DNA of 64,000 bases from Anaerotignum faecicola (lineage in GTDB: Bacteria > Bacillota > Clostridia > Lachnospirales > Anaerotignaceae): NCBI GenBank assembly GCA_024460105.1, contig JANFXS010000008.1, positions 1-64,000 of the forward strand, given 5' to 3'. The position numbers and the translations under genes are program-made. Below are positions 53,620-61,778 of the stretch, piece after piece (the stretch's first letter is position 1; every line of letters starts with the position of its first letter). The notes below the pieces were generated by a model, which worked only from the letters and a program-made list of their open reading frames with translations, did not search any database and was not told the origin of the DNA.

Positions 53620-55063
53620 TGTAAAATACCCCCGCCGTTAATATGAATACCGCTATAAACGAATAAAAAGCAAGCCGTATAAAGAAATTTTTTTTCATAA
53701 GCGTCCTGTGTATATCGCCTCCAAGCAGAAGTTCGGCGGCGATAAGCGTAAGTATGGCGATTATGACGGTTTTAAGTTCATACAGGCTCATGCCAAGGTT
53801 AAGGGCCGTATTATATATATATTGAGGATCTGTCCAGCTTCTGAAGCCCCACAGTATATGGTCGAATATATAAAACGCGTCGCCGACGCTGTTTGCCCTG
53901 AAAAATATAAACGATAAAGTTACAAGCCCGAACGTAAATATAACGCTGAATAAATTTATAATTCCGAAGCTGAATGAATTATTTTTATATCCTAAAAGAT
54001 TTTTGATTTTTGTACGCGCGCCGTCCGTAATGCGTTCGATTATTATAAAAACGCCGTGCATGCCTCCCCAGATTACATACGTCCAGTTTGCGCCGTGCCA
54101 CAGGCCGCTTACAAGGAATGTGACAAAAAGGTTCCTGTATGTTTTGAGCTTTGAGCCGCGGCTTCCGCCGAGAGGGATATATACGTAATCCATAAACCAG
54201 CTTGAAAGGGATATATGCCACCGGCGCCAAAACTCCCTGACGCTTTTGCTAAGATAAGGCCTGTCAAAGTTTTTCATAAGGTTAAAGCCCAAAACTTTTG
54301 CACTTCCGACGGCAATGTCGCTGTATCCGCTGAAATCACAGTAAAGCTGGAAGGAAAAAAGCACTGTGGCAACTACAAGCGTAAGGCCCGTATAATGCTG
54401 CGCCGAGTTGAAAACCGTGTTTACCGCTATCGCCGCCCTGTCCGCAATAACCACTTTTTTGAAAAATCCCCACATCATGATTTTAAGGCCGAGTATTACC
54501 CTTTTTATATTAAACCTGTGCTTTTTGTAAAACTGCGGCAGAAGGTTGCGGCTTCTTTCTATGGGGCCTGCCACAAGCTGGGGGAAGAACGTTATAAACA
54601 GCGAAAATTTGCCGTAGTTTTTTACCGGTTTTATATCTCCCCTGTATACGTCTATCGTATATGCCGCGGCCTGAAAAGTATAAAACGATATGCCCATAGG
54701 CAGTATGACGTCGAAGCTTTCGATTGGCCATTTGCCGCCGAAGCCCGCAAAAAGCGCAATGAACGTATCGTTGAAAAAAACAAGGTATTTAAACACGAAC
54801 AGCAGCGTGAAGTTTATAACGACGCTTGCCGCAAGCATTCGGCGGCGATTTGCGGCGTTCCTGCTTTTATATATTTTCAGGCTTAGGGTATAGTTTACAA
54901 ATGTGGAAAAAATAATCAATATTATAAGTTCCGGCCGCCATGCCATATAGAATATATAGCTTGCCGCAAGCAGCAGTATCCACCTGAACCTGTGCGGAAG
55001 CAGGTAGTAAAAAAACGTAACCGCTATAAAAAACACTATAAAATGGAAACTGTTGAATAACAT
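53588..55063 (-). CDS. MBOAT-family O-acyltransferase (AlgI/PatA-like)
   Basis: The 491-residue polytopic membrane enzyme has the conserved MBOAT features: FNSFHFIVFFIAVTFFYYLLP at the start, PMGISFYTFQAAAYTIDVYRG, VAGPIERSRNLLPQF, FWRRWHISLSSWFMDYVYIPLGG and the invariant His in LVSGLWHGANWTYVIWGG. It is thought to move acyl groups across the membrane for O-acetylation of polysaccharide or peptidoglycan. It is the first gene of a two-gene operon with the overlapping SGNH partner. It is not a DltB, since no dlt genes are adjacent. Confidence 0.92.
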   Translation of the reverse strand: MLFNSFHFIVFFIAVTFFYYLLPHRFRWILLLAASYIFYMAWRPELIILIIFSTFVNYTLSLKIYKSRNAANRRRMLAASVVINFTLLFVFKYLVFFNDTFIALFAGFGGKWPIESFDVILPMGISFYTFQAAAYTIDVYRGDIKPVKNYGKFSLFITFFPQLVAGPIERSRNLLPQFYKKHRFNIKRVILGLKIMMWGFFKKVVIADRAAIAVNTVFNSAQHYTGLTLVVATVLFSFQLYCDFSGYSDIAVGSAKVLGFNLMKNFDRPYLSKSVREFWRRWHISLSSWFMDYVYIPLGGSRGSKLKTYRNLFVTFLVSGLWHGANWTYVIWGGMHGVFIIIERITDGARTKIKNLLGYKNNSFSFGIINLFSVIFTFGLVTLSFIFFRANSVGDAFYIFDHILWGFRSWTDPQYIYNTALNLGMSLYELKTVIIAILTLIAAELLLGGDIHRTLMKKNFFIRLAFYSFIAVFILTAGVFYNAGEFIYFQF

Positions 55064-55211
55064 AGCGTCCTCCTAAAACAAAATGCCTCTCTGTGGAAAA
55101 AGCTCAGACCGCCGGATTGAACGGCCTTTTTTATGATACTATAATTTCGCCTTGTAATGCAACAAAAAAGCCTGTAAAATATAATAAGCGCAAAATCAGG
55201 GGGGATATATA

Positions 55212-55673
55212 TTGCTTACGGCAAAAATAAACAATACAAAGCTTTTTATGGCGCACCTTTTAAAACAGGGCACGTTCGACGGATATTATCTTGTGAATGC
55301 GGATATTACCACCTTCGCAACATTCAGCATAAACGGCATATTAAACAAAAGCTATGACGATAACGAAACAAACCGTCCATACTGCTTTTGGAGCGAGGCA
55401 AAGCCTTATGTATACGAGGTTATAAAGGGGCGCAGACTGCCTAAACATATAAAGCTTGTTTTATCGGCAACGCCTGAATTGGTAAACGCCGTCGCCCCTA
55501 AAGCGTCTTCGCTTTTTATTAACATAACCTTCGACGAAACGGGCGTGACTTTAATAACCGGATGTTCCATGAAAGAATTTTCCCTCAGCAGAAAGGAAGA
55601 ATACTGTTGGGATTCATATATAAAAGACATGCTTGCGGAAAATAAAGTTTCATTTACGGAAGAAGAATATTGA
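55212..55673 (+). CDS. DUF5721 family protein
   Basis: The start is TTG 55212 with GGGGGG 7 bases upstream; no ATG lies in frame. The 153-residue product (TAKINNTKLFMAHLLKQGTFDGYYLVNADITTFATFSINGIL...) matches the DUF5721 family found in Lachnospirales, of unknown function. HTH or catalytic motifs are absent; the fold appears mixed alpha/beta. It precedes htpG in the same direction but is separated from it by the CIRCE element and promoter, so the transcripts probably differ. Confidence 0.85.
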   Translation: MLTAKINNTKLFMAHLLKQGTFDGYYLVNADITTFATFSINGILNKSYDDNETNRPYCFWSEAKPYVYEVIKGRRLPKHIKLVLSATPELVNAVAPKASSLFINITFDETGVTLITGCSMKEFSLSRKEEYCWDSYIKDMLAENKVSFTEEEY

Positions 55674-55678
55674 TTTTG

Positions 55679-55705
55679 TTAGCACTCGTTTTAAATGAGT
55701 GCTGA
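55679..55705 (+). promoter_or_regulatory. CIRCE operator (HrcA binding site)
   Basis: TTAGCACTC-N9-GAGTGCTGA is a one-mismatch match to the CIRCE consensus TTAGCACTC-N9-GAGTGCTAA. It lies 7 bases upstream of the -35 box of htpG, not downstream as in most CIRCE operons. Confidence 0.9.
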
Positions 55706-55712
55706 TTTTTTG

Positions 55713-55740
55713 TTGACATTTTATTTCTTCCTGCTAAAAT
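55713..55740 (+). promoter_or_regulatory. Sigma-A promoter of htpG
   Basis: TTGACA (55713-55718) and TAAAAT (55735-55740) with a 16-base spacer, just after the CIRCE site. Confidence 0.8.
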
Positions 55741-55791
55741 ATATATAGACGCCCAAATTCGGGAAGTATAAATTTACTGGAGGGAATAAAT

Positions 55792-57717
55792 ATGACAAAT
55801 GAAAAAGGCAACTTGTCCATTAACAGCGAAAATTTTTTGCCGATTATAAAAAAATGGCTCTATACCGATAAAGATATTTTTATCAGGGAGCTTGTTTCAA
55901 ACGGATGCGACGCCGTGACGAAGCTTAAAAAATTATCTTCTATCGGAGAAGCCGACTTGGCCGAAAACGAAAAATTCCGTATTGACGTTACGGTTGACCC
56001 ACAGGAAAAAACAATAACGGTTTCCGACAACGGAATAGGCATGACGGCCGATGAAATAAAGCAGTATATAAATCAGATAGCTTTCAGCGGCGCAAGCGAT
56101 TTCCTTGCGAAATATCAAGACAAGCTTGACGAAAAAGGAGAAATAATAGGGCATTTCGGGCTGGGATTTTATTCGGCGTTTATGGTTGCCGACGTTGTCG
56201 AAATAGACTCGCTTTCGTACAAAGAAGGCGCCGAGAGCGTAAGGTGGACATGCGGCGGAGGGATCGACTATGAAATATCCGAAGGCGGCAGGACAAAAAG
56301 GGGAACGGATATTATACTCCATGTAGGAGAGGACGGCGAAGAGTTCCTCGATCAGGCGGAAATATATAAGGCGCTCAGGAAATACTGCTCTTTCATGCCG
56401 GTGGAAATATATTTTGATTTTATCGAAAAAGAAGAGGAAAACAAAAATGAAGATGCGCTGAAGGACGAACAGGCGGACGCTGAAGAAGAAAATACAGAGC
56501 CTGTGCCGATCAACCAGGTTAACCCGCTTTGGGTGCAGGCGCCTAAGGATCTTACCGACGAGGACTACAAAAAGTTCTATCATGAAGTGTTTACGGATAT
56601 GAACGATCCTCTCTTCTGGATACATTTGAACATGGACTATCCGTTCAACCTTAAAGGCATACTCTATTTCCCGCGCATTAATACCGAAATGGACGCCCTT
56701 GAAGGGGAGGTTAAGCTTTTCAGCAACCAGGTTTATATTGCGGACAACATAAAGGAAGTAATACCGGAATTCCTGCTCCTTCTTAAAGGCGTGATGGACT
56801 GCCCGGATCTTCCGCTGAACGTTTCGAGAAGCGCGCTTCAAAACGACGGGTATGCGGCAAAAATGGGGGCGTATATAACAAAAAAAGTTGCCGACAAGCT
56901 GAACGGCATATTCAAGGATTCCAGGGAAGAATACGAAGGTTTCTGGGAAAACCTCAGCCTGTTTGTCAAATTCGGCTGCATGAAGGAAGAAAAGTTTTAT
57001 GACAAAATAAAAGGCTCGCTTATTTTCAAAACTACAGGCGGCAAGTTTAAAACCCTTGACGAATACCTTGAGGACAATAAGGAAAAACATGAAAATAAAG
57101 TTTTCTATGTAACCGATGAAAAACAGCAGGTTCAATATATAAACATGCTCCGCGAACAGTCTATGGAAGCCATTATACTGAACGAAAGGATAGACCTTAA
57201 TTTTGTTTCGTTCCTTGAATACAAGCATATGGACAAGATTAAATTCGCCCGCGTTGACGCGGACATATCCGATTCGCTCAAAGACGCTTCCGCCGAAAGC
57301 GATACGGAGCTTAACGCACAGCTTGAAACGCTTTTCAGAAGCGTTGTAAACGACGATAAACTTAAAGTTACGGCGGAAAGCCTTAAAACGGGCGATATAT
57401 CGTCAATGATGCTTTTAAGCGAACATTCAAGGCGTATGCTTGATATGATGGAAAATTATAAGGGACAGCCTGAACTGCTTAAAATGTTCGGCGACGTTAA
57501 GCCCGAATATACGCTTGTGCTTAACAGGAACAACGGCCTTGTCAAGAAGCTTATTTCATTAAAAGACGGCGCCGGCGATAAAGGGCTTATAGATTTAATC
57601 TGCGCGCAGCTTTATGATTTGGCCCTGCTCGGCCAGAAAAAGCTTGAGCCGGATGAAATGGGTAGATTTATTTCAAGAAGCAACGAAATAATGGAAAAAA
57701 TGCTGGATAAGCAATAA
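55792..57717 (+). CDS. htpG: Hsp90-family chaperone HtpG
   Basis: The 641-residue ATP-dependent chaperone has the N-terminal GHKL ATPase motifs ELVSNGCDAVTKL, DNGIGM and GHFGLGFYSAFMV, a charged linker (EEENKNEDALKDEQADAEEENTEPVP), the middle domain with SRSALQNDGYAAKMGAYI, and the C-terminal dimerisation domain. ATG 55792 has CTGGAGGG upstream. Heat and misfolding stress should act through HrcA at the CIRCE element ahead of the promoter. It is a single gene closed by a strong terminator. Confidence 0.95.
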   Translation: MTNEKGNLSINSENFLPIIKKWLYTDKDIFIRELVSNGCDAVTKLKKLSSIGEADLAENEKFRIDVTVDPQEKTITVSDNGIGMTADEIKQYINQIAFSGASDFLAKYQDKLDEKGEIIGHFGLGFYSAFMVADVVEIDSLSYKEGAESVRWTCGGGIDYEISEGGRTKRGTDIILHVGEDGEEFLDQAEIYKALRKYCSFMPVEIYFDFIEKEEENKNEDALKDEQADAEEENTEPVPINQVNPLWVQAPKDLTDEDYKKFYHEVFTDMNDPLFWIHLNMDYPFNLKGILYFPRINTEMDALEGEVKLFSNQVYIADNIKEVIPEFLLLLKGVMDCPDLPLNVSRSALQNDGYAAKMGAYITKKVADKLNGIFKDSREEYEGFWENLSLFVKFGCMKEEKFYDKIKGSLIFKTTGGKFKTLDEYLEDNKEKHENKVFYVTDEKQQVQYINMLREQSMEAIILNERIDLNFVSFLEYKHMDKIKFARVDADISDSLKDASAESDTELNAQLETLFRSVVNDDKLKVTAESLKTGDISSMMLLSEHSRRMLDMMENYKGQPELLKMFGDVKPEYTLVLNRNNGLVKKLISLKDGAGDKGLIDLICAQLYDLALLGQKKLEPDEMGRFISRSNEIMEKMLDKQ

Positions 57718-57777
57718 AATTTTAACGGCGCAAAGCGGCGGAATATATCAGGCGGCAGTATATGTTCCGTTAAGGAT

Positions 57778-57823
57778 AAAAAGCCCGCCCCCTTCGGCAG
57801 AATTGCAAAGGGGCGGGCTTTTT
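57778..57823 (+). terminator. Intrinsic terminator of htpG
   Basis: AAAAAGCCCGCCCC pairs with GGGGCGGGCTTTTT around a 16-18 base loop, followed by T-rich sequence. Confidence 0.92.
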
Positions 57824-57964
57824 CGGCGATTGGGGGACCCAAGCGCATGCGTTAGATATTATGCGGGAAAGTATCAAAACTCATATATAAAACTATGGTA
57901 AGAGGGGTTGGAAGCCTATGGATTTTATTTAATGCCGTTTGGGGCGTTTTTATTAATTGAGGTT

Positions 57965-58984
57965 TCAGCCCCGTTTACTTATAACCGCCGTGCCGCCGTT
58001 TATTTCCACATCATAGCCGACAAGAGTTTCAAAGATTTTTGCCGGGACGTACATTTTTCCGTTTTCATTAATATATACGGCTTCGTCGGACGTAATCGGG
58101 GCCGTCATGCCTACGGCGCCTTTTATTGTCGTGAAAGATACGAACGACGTATCGCCTTCCGATATTTCCATTGCCCTTGTATCGCTTTGTATGGAGGCCG
58201 TTTCCGTATCCGCGTTCCACCCCAATTCAAGGCCGAGCTTTCCGCATACTTCGCGCAGTGGGACAAAATGACTGTTTCCTTCGGTTTCAATGCTTATTGA
58301 GGCTGTTTCAGAAACAGGCGCTATTTCGTCGTCGGCAGTATCTTTTTCCGGGAGTATTACTATGTTATTGGTATATGTCTGAGCCGGATAGCTTTCCATA
58401 ATGGAATCATACCATGCAAATATGCGCATGCCTTCTTTGATTTCATCAATGGAGGCTTTATTCCCGTTTTCAAAAAGCGTGACGGAGGCGTCGGCTCCGA
58501 CGCTTATATAAAGCCCGCCGTTATCGGTGAGTATATAAATGCCGTCGTCGCTTTTTGATACGTTTTCAACAGTTACAAGATTTGCACAGCCCGCATCCAT
58601 GGGGATGTTTATGACTACTGCTTCGGCAGGAGTCTGCGGAGGGAGGCTCATTGTCATAATGGGGCTGTGGTAAAAATATACCCCGTCGCCTTCTTTTATT
58701 TCCGACGCGTCGGTTTTTACTTTTTCGCCGCTGTCAAGAAATACTGTTTCGCCGCTTATATTGTAAACAACAACATTTCCTTTAACGCCTTCCGCTTCGA
58801 TTGATTTAAGTTCTTCGCCTTCATAGTTGAGCTTTGTGACGGAGCCGTATTCCAAATATCTTTCGGGTATGGATTCTTCATGATGAATCCCGTCGGCATT
58901 TACCGGTTCCATGGCGAACGCCGGAGTGCACATTGACATAACGGTCATGCCCATGGCTAACATTTTAAAAAGTTTATTCTTCAT
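57965..58984 (-). CDS. Exported stalk-domain (copper amine oxidase N-like) protein
   Basis: The ATG at 58984, with AAAAGGAGG upstream on the minus strand, gives a signal peptide (MKNKLFKMLAMGMTVMSMCTPAFA) and 339 residues; the longer frame to 59050 runs into the tandem repeat and is rejected. The N-terminal 230 residues hold two beta-rich modules with similar wording (GVKGNVVVYNISGETVFLDSGEKVKTD and DGIYILTDNGGLYISVGADASVTLFENGNKA), each followed by VVINIPMD/IVILPEKD. The C-terminal 100 residues are a Cu_amine_oxidN1 stalk (SHFVPLREVCGKLGLELGWNADT and MYVPAKIFETLVGYDV). The 63-bp repeats lie in its 5' region. Confidence 0.85.
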   Translation of the reverse strand: MKNKLFKMLAMGMTVMSMCTPAFAMEPVNADGIHHEESIPERYLEYGSVTKLNYEGEELKSIEAEGVKGNVVVYNISGETVFLDSGEKVKTDASEIKEGDGVYFYHSPIMTMSLPPQTPAEAVVINIPMDAGCANLVTVENVSKSDDGIYILTDNGGLYISVGADASVTLFENGNKASIDEIKEGMRIFAWYDSIMESYPAQTYTNNIVILPEKDTADDEIAPVSETASISIETEGNSHFVPLREVCGKLGLELGWNADTETASIQSDTRAMEISEGDTSFVSFTTIKGAVGMTAPITSDEAVYINENGKMYVPAKIFETLVGYDVEINGGTAVISKRG

Positions 58985-59001
58985 ATGATTACCTCCTTTT
59001 A

Positions 59002-59174
59002 GTACCGCAAAGAAGTGCGGACGCTGATAAGCGGATTTTTGAGAACTCAAAAATTACTGACCGGGTACCGCAAAGAAGTGCGGACGCTGATAAGCGGATT
59101 TTTGAGAACTCAAAAATTACTGACCGGGTACCGCAAAGAAGTGCGGACGCTGACAAGCGGATTTTTGAGTTTTC
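59002..59174 (-). repeat. 63-bp tandem repeat, nearly three copies
   Basis: Units begin at 59002, 59065 and 59128 with GTACCGCAAAGAAGTGCGG. Units 1 and 2 are identical; unit 3 has one change and is cut off after about 42 matching bases. Each unit can form two hairpins: CCGCA-AAGAAG-TGCGG and TTTTTGAG-AA-CTCAAAAA. They lie in the presumed 5' untranslated or promoter region of the stalk-domain gene on the minus strand. There are no spacers, so this is not a CRISPR array. Confidence 0.9.
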
Positions 59175-59199
59175 AGGAATTACTTGCAATAAGTTTTCG

Positions 59200-59760
59200 T
59201 TTTTATAGCTAATCAGACGGAAACGGTTTGAAAATGTTCCCTTAAATATTTTGCGGATTAAATAAAACTTTTATAATAAAATTAAAATCGATAATACAGA
59301 GAACATAACTTATAGAGAAAAACAATTTTGCAGATGAATTTTTTAACCGCTATTATGTAAGAATATCGGATTTTAAACGGTTAAATTAATAAGCTGTTGT
59401 TAAAGCTTTCGGTGCGCTTATTAATATGGGGCGATAACTGTTTTAAACGCCGGCAATATATCCGTATAATAAAAAAGGAGGTGCGGATTTTGGGATTTTC
59501 GGGGGCTTTTAAAAGGATACCGGTTGTTATAAAGGAGAATGGCAATAAGGAGGGATGATTTTTGAAACTGTTTCGGTTAGAGTTGAAAATATGACGGGAA
59601 AAGATAAAGACGTGCAGGCATTTTTGCGGCCGAAATGTCCCGCTATGATTTTACGGTTTTAGGTACGGTTTAATTTTAAGAGGCGGGAATACAAAATTTA
59701 ATTTATTTTACGCCGGCTGCTGTGGGCGGCATGTACGGCGGTTATATGGATTTGACTGGC
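59200..59760. other. Gene-poor stretch with two tiny frames
   Basis: At 59490-59558 a 22-codon frame beginning TTG follows AAAGGAGG; a second 10-codon frame starts about 59562 after GGAGGG. Both have good ribosome-binding sites but no recognisable sequence. They may be remnants of a decayed gene. Confidence 0.3.
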
Positions 59761-59767
59761 AGAACAA

Positions 59768-59924
59768 AAAACCTCTAGATAATATCTAAGAGGTTTTAAA
59801 GCAATATGCAGTGTAACGCGGATATTGTCTATAAAAAGATATCAAAATTCAAGACATAATTTTTGGGGTTAAGTTCCGGACTTAAGATCTTTTGCTTTCC
59901 AATATCCGCATTACACTGCATATT
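59768..59924. repeat. Small inverted-repeat element or structured RNA region
   Basis: A near-palindrome AAAACCTC...GAGGTTTT (59768-59797) is followed by 25-base inverted arms (59803-59827 and 59900-59924; arm core GCAGTGTAACGCGGATATTG) with one mismatch and a 72-base AT-rich loop. It could be a tiny MITE or a regulatory RNA upstream of the small RHH gene. Confidence 0.6.
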
Positions 59925-59993
59925 CAGTTCTGTTTTTGTTAATCCTATTATATACTATTTTATGCCACTATGTCAATAGTAAAATTCATTTTA

Positions 59994-60002
59994 TGCTATA
60001 AT
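59994..60002 (+). promoter_or_regulatory. Extended -10 promoter of the RHH gene
   Basis: TGC-TATAAT, an extended -10 element, 32 bases before the start codon; the -35 region is weak. Confidence 0.6.
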
Positions 60003-60033
60003 TTATTATTAGATCAAAGGAGGTATAGTTTTT

Positions 60034-60201
60034 GTGGAAAAACAAAGGCCTTTAAAAGAAAAAGTTAGCATAACTCTGGACTGTGACATCATAAGGAAAG
60101 TTAAAAGCATGGCAGAAAATGACGACAGGTCGTTTTCCCAATATGTAAATCTTGTTTTAAGAAAGCATATTAATGACAAGGATGATAATGGTGTAATGTG
60201 A
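60034..60201 (+). CDS. Small ribbon-helix-helix (CopG/Arc-like) DNA-binding protein
   Basis: The start is GTG 60034 with AAAGGAGG 10 bases upstream. The 55-residue product (MEKQRPLKEKVSITLDCDII...) has a short basic strand KEKVSITLD followed by RKVKSMAENDDRSFSQYVNLVLRKHI, the helix-turn-helix-like pair of RHH repressors. Such proteins bind DNA as dimers and are common in plasmids, toxin-antitoxin loci and phage. No toxin is adjacent. The inverted repeats just upstream (59768-59924) may be its operator or an unrelated element. Confidence 0.75.
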   Translation: MEKQRPLKEKVSITLDCDIIRKVKSMAENDDRSFSQYVNLVLRKHINDKDDNGVM

Positions 60202-60575
60202 ACTGCTGTCCGATAATAGAGGCGGCATTTTTTATTTTGTACTCCACGACGCATGCGGACGGATTTCCGATATACGCAAATTAGTTATATAGGCGCATGC
60301 ATTATTATCTATATTGCCCTATAGTTTGCGGTTTGATTTTATAAAGGCTTATCAACAGCGTTGTTTTATATGTTCTCGTACATAGGGTTCTTTATCGGCA
60401 TAAATTCCCTCTTTATTTAACGGAGGTAATATATGCGGCTTAATCAACAATATGGGGAGGGACGCTTTTAAGGCGGCTTTTATAAGCAGTTTGCCTTTTA
60501 AAGGCCGCAACGGTTATTTATATGCCGGGTTTTTAAGATAAACAGCGGGATACTGCGTTTAGAGCGTTATATTAG

Positions 60576-60600
60576 AATTGCGGCGCAGCCGCAATTTGTT
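60576..60600 (+). terminator. Small hairpin terminator-like structure
   Basis: AATTGCGGC-GCA-GCCGCAATT followed by TGTTTTT. The 60202-60725 interval has no supported gene. Confidence 0.6.
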
Positions 60601-60685
60601 TTTGAAGGCAAATATTTGATGCAGATTGAAATTGTTTTGATTTTTGTTTTTAGCGGTTTTTTCCCTGAAAATCCATATATAAGCG

Positions 60686-60714
60686 AAAAACAGGCGGATA
60701 TTTCCGCCTGTTTT
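60686..60714 (-). terminator. Intrinsic terminator of the desulfoferrodoxin gene
   Basis: AAAACAGGCGGA and TCCGCCTGTTTT form a tight hairpin with A/T runs on both sides, 12 bases after the stop codon. Confidence 0.88.
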
Positions 60715-60725
60715 GATCTGTGATC

Positions 60726-61109
60726 CTATGCGTTAGCTTTCCATAAACCATGAAGATTGCAGAATTCATATGCCGCAACGGCTTTTTCGCCTTCCAAAAG
60801 GGCAAAACAAGCCTCAGGCTTTTCTCCTACTTTAAGCCATTTAACCTGCATACCTTCTGTTGTTTCAAGGCAGATAAATCCGATATGATGTTCTTCAAGC
60901 ATCGGATGTTCTACGCTTCCGACTTTTACGGTAACCTTCTGGCCGTTTATTTCAATTACGGGAACGTGTTTTTCTGTTGCGGCTTCTATTTCGCCCGGAA
61001 CCATTTCCTTCATTTTTTCTCCGCAGCATACTACAGGCACGCCTTTGTCATGAAGCTTAACAACAATGTTTTTGCAGTGTTCGCAGTAATAGAATTTTAA
61101 TTCTTTCAT
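60726..61109 (-). CDS. dfx: Desulfoferrodoxin (superoxide reductase)
   Basis: The 127-residue protein reduces superoxide to hydrogen peroxide in anaerobes. The N-terminal desulforedoxin centre has Cys9, Cys12, Cys28 and Cys29 (YYCEHCKN...VVCCGEKM). The catalytic mononuclear iron site has His48, His68, His74 or His75, Cys117 and His120 (EKHVPVI, VEHPMLEEHHIGFI, FCNLHGLWKA). Length and motif spacing are normal for class II desulfoferrodoxin. AAGGAGGAAAT precedes the minus-strand ATG. It is a single gene with its own terminator and marks an oxygen-sensitive lifestyle. Confidence 0.95.
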   Translation of the reverse strand: MKELKFYYCEHCKNIVVKLHDKGVPVVCCGEKMKEMVPGEIEAATEKHVPVIEINGQKVTVKVGSVEHPMLEEHHIGFICLETTEGMQVKWLKVGEKPEACFALLEGEKAVAAYEFCNLHGLWKANA

Positions 61110-61778
61110 TTTTATTTCCTCCTTTTTTATGCCGGGTTTTTCCCGATGATTTTATATTGTTTCGGCATTTTGCCTTAACAAGCGTGTTTGTTATGTGTCC
61201 GTTAAAGGTATATAATACGGTTGGATAAGATGCCGTATAAGTTTTTGCTTTTTTGACAGTTTTAATACCCTTATTTTACGGACGGATATATATTCGAAAG
61301 CTGTACTTTGATAAAGCCGAATTTACGGTAACGGACTAAAAATTTTGATTCATGAAATACAGAAAGCTGAAACGCCGCACATATGAAGGCATAATACGGA
61401 TATTTGAACTATGTGGCGACGGCAAGGAATATATACTGTAAAACGCATGTGTGCCGAAGCGTTTTTCAGTAATATCCAAAATCGGATCGGCAGTATATTT
61501 TCAGAATAATATTAAACAAATATATCATACCTTGAAATGTGGACAAGTGCAAGTATAATATTCGTTTGATTTTTGGGATGGTTTTGGACAGTCAGGGTTA
61601 ATGTGGTTTTTAACGGCAGGACATTGGAACGGAAAGAATTTGTAAAATGTGACAAATTGTAGAAAATATTTGAAATGTGTAAAAAAATATTGAAATAAGA
61701 GGGTTATTTAACTTAATATAAGTGTATTGTTTAAGCAAACGGTTTAAGTATGTTTTGGTTTGAAAGGAGTCGGATATT

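Noticed and set aside
59002-59174. CRISPR array
   Set aside because: Units abut directly with no variable spacers and no cas genes are present.
59002-59212. Frame repeating RTLISGFLRTQKLLTGYRKEV
   Set aside because: Translation of the 63-bp repeat, open in several frames on both strands; a repeat, not a gene.
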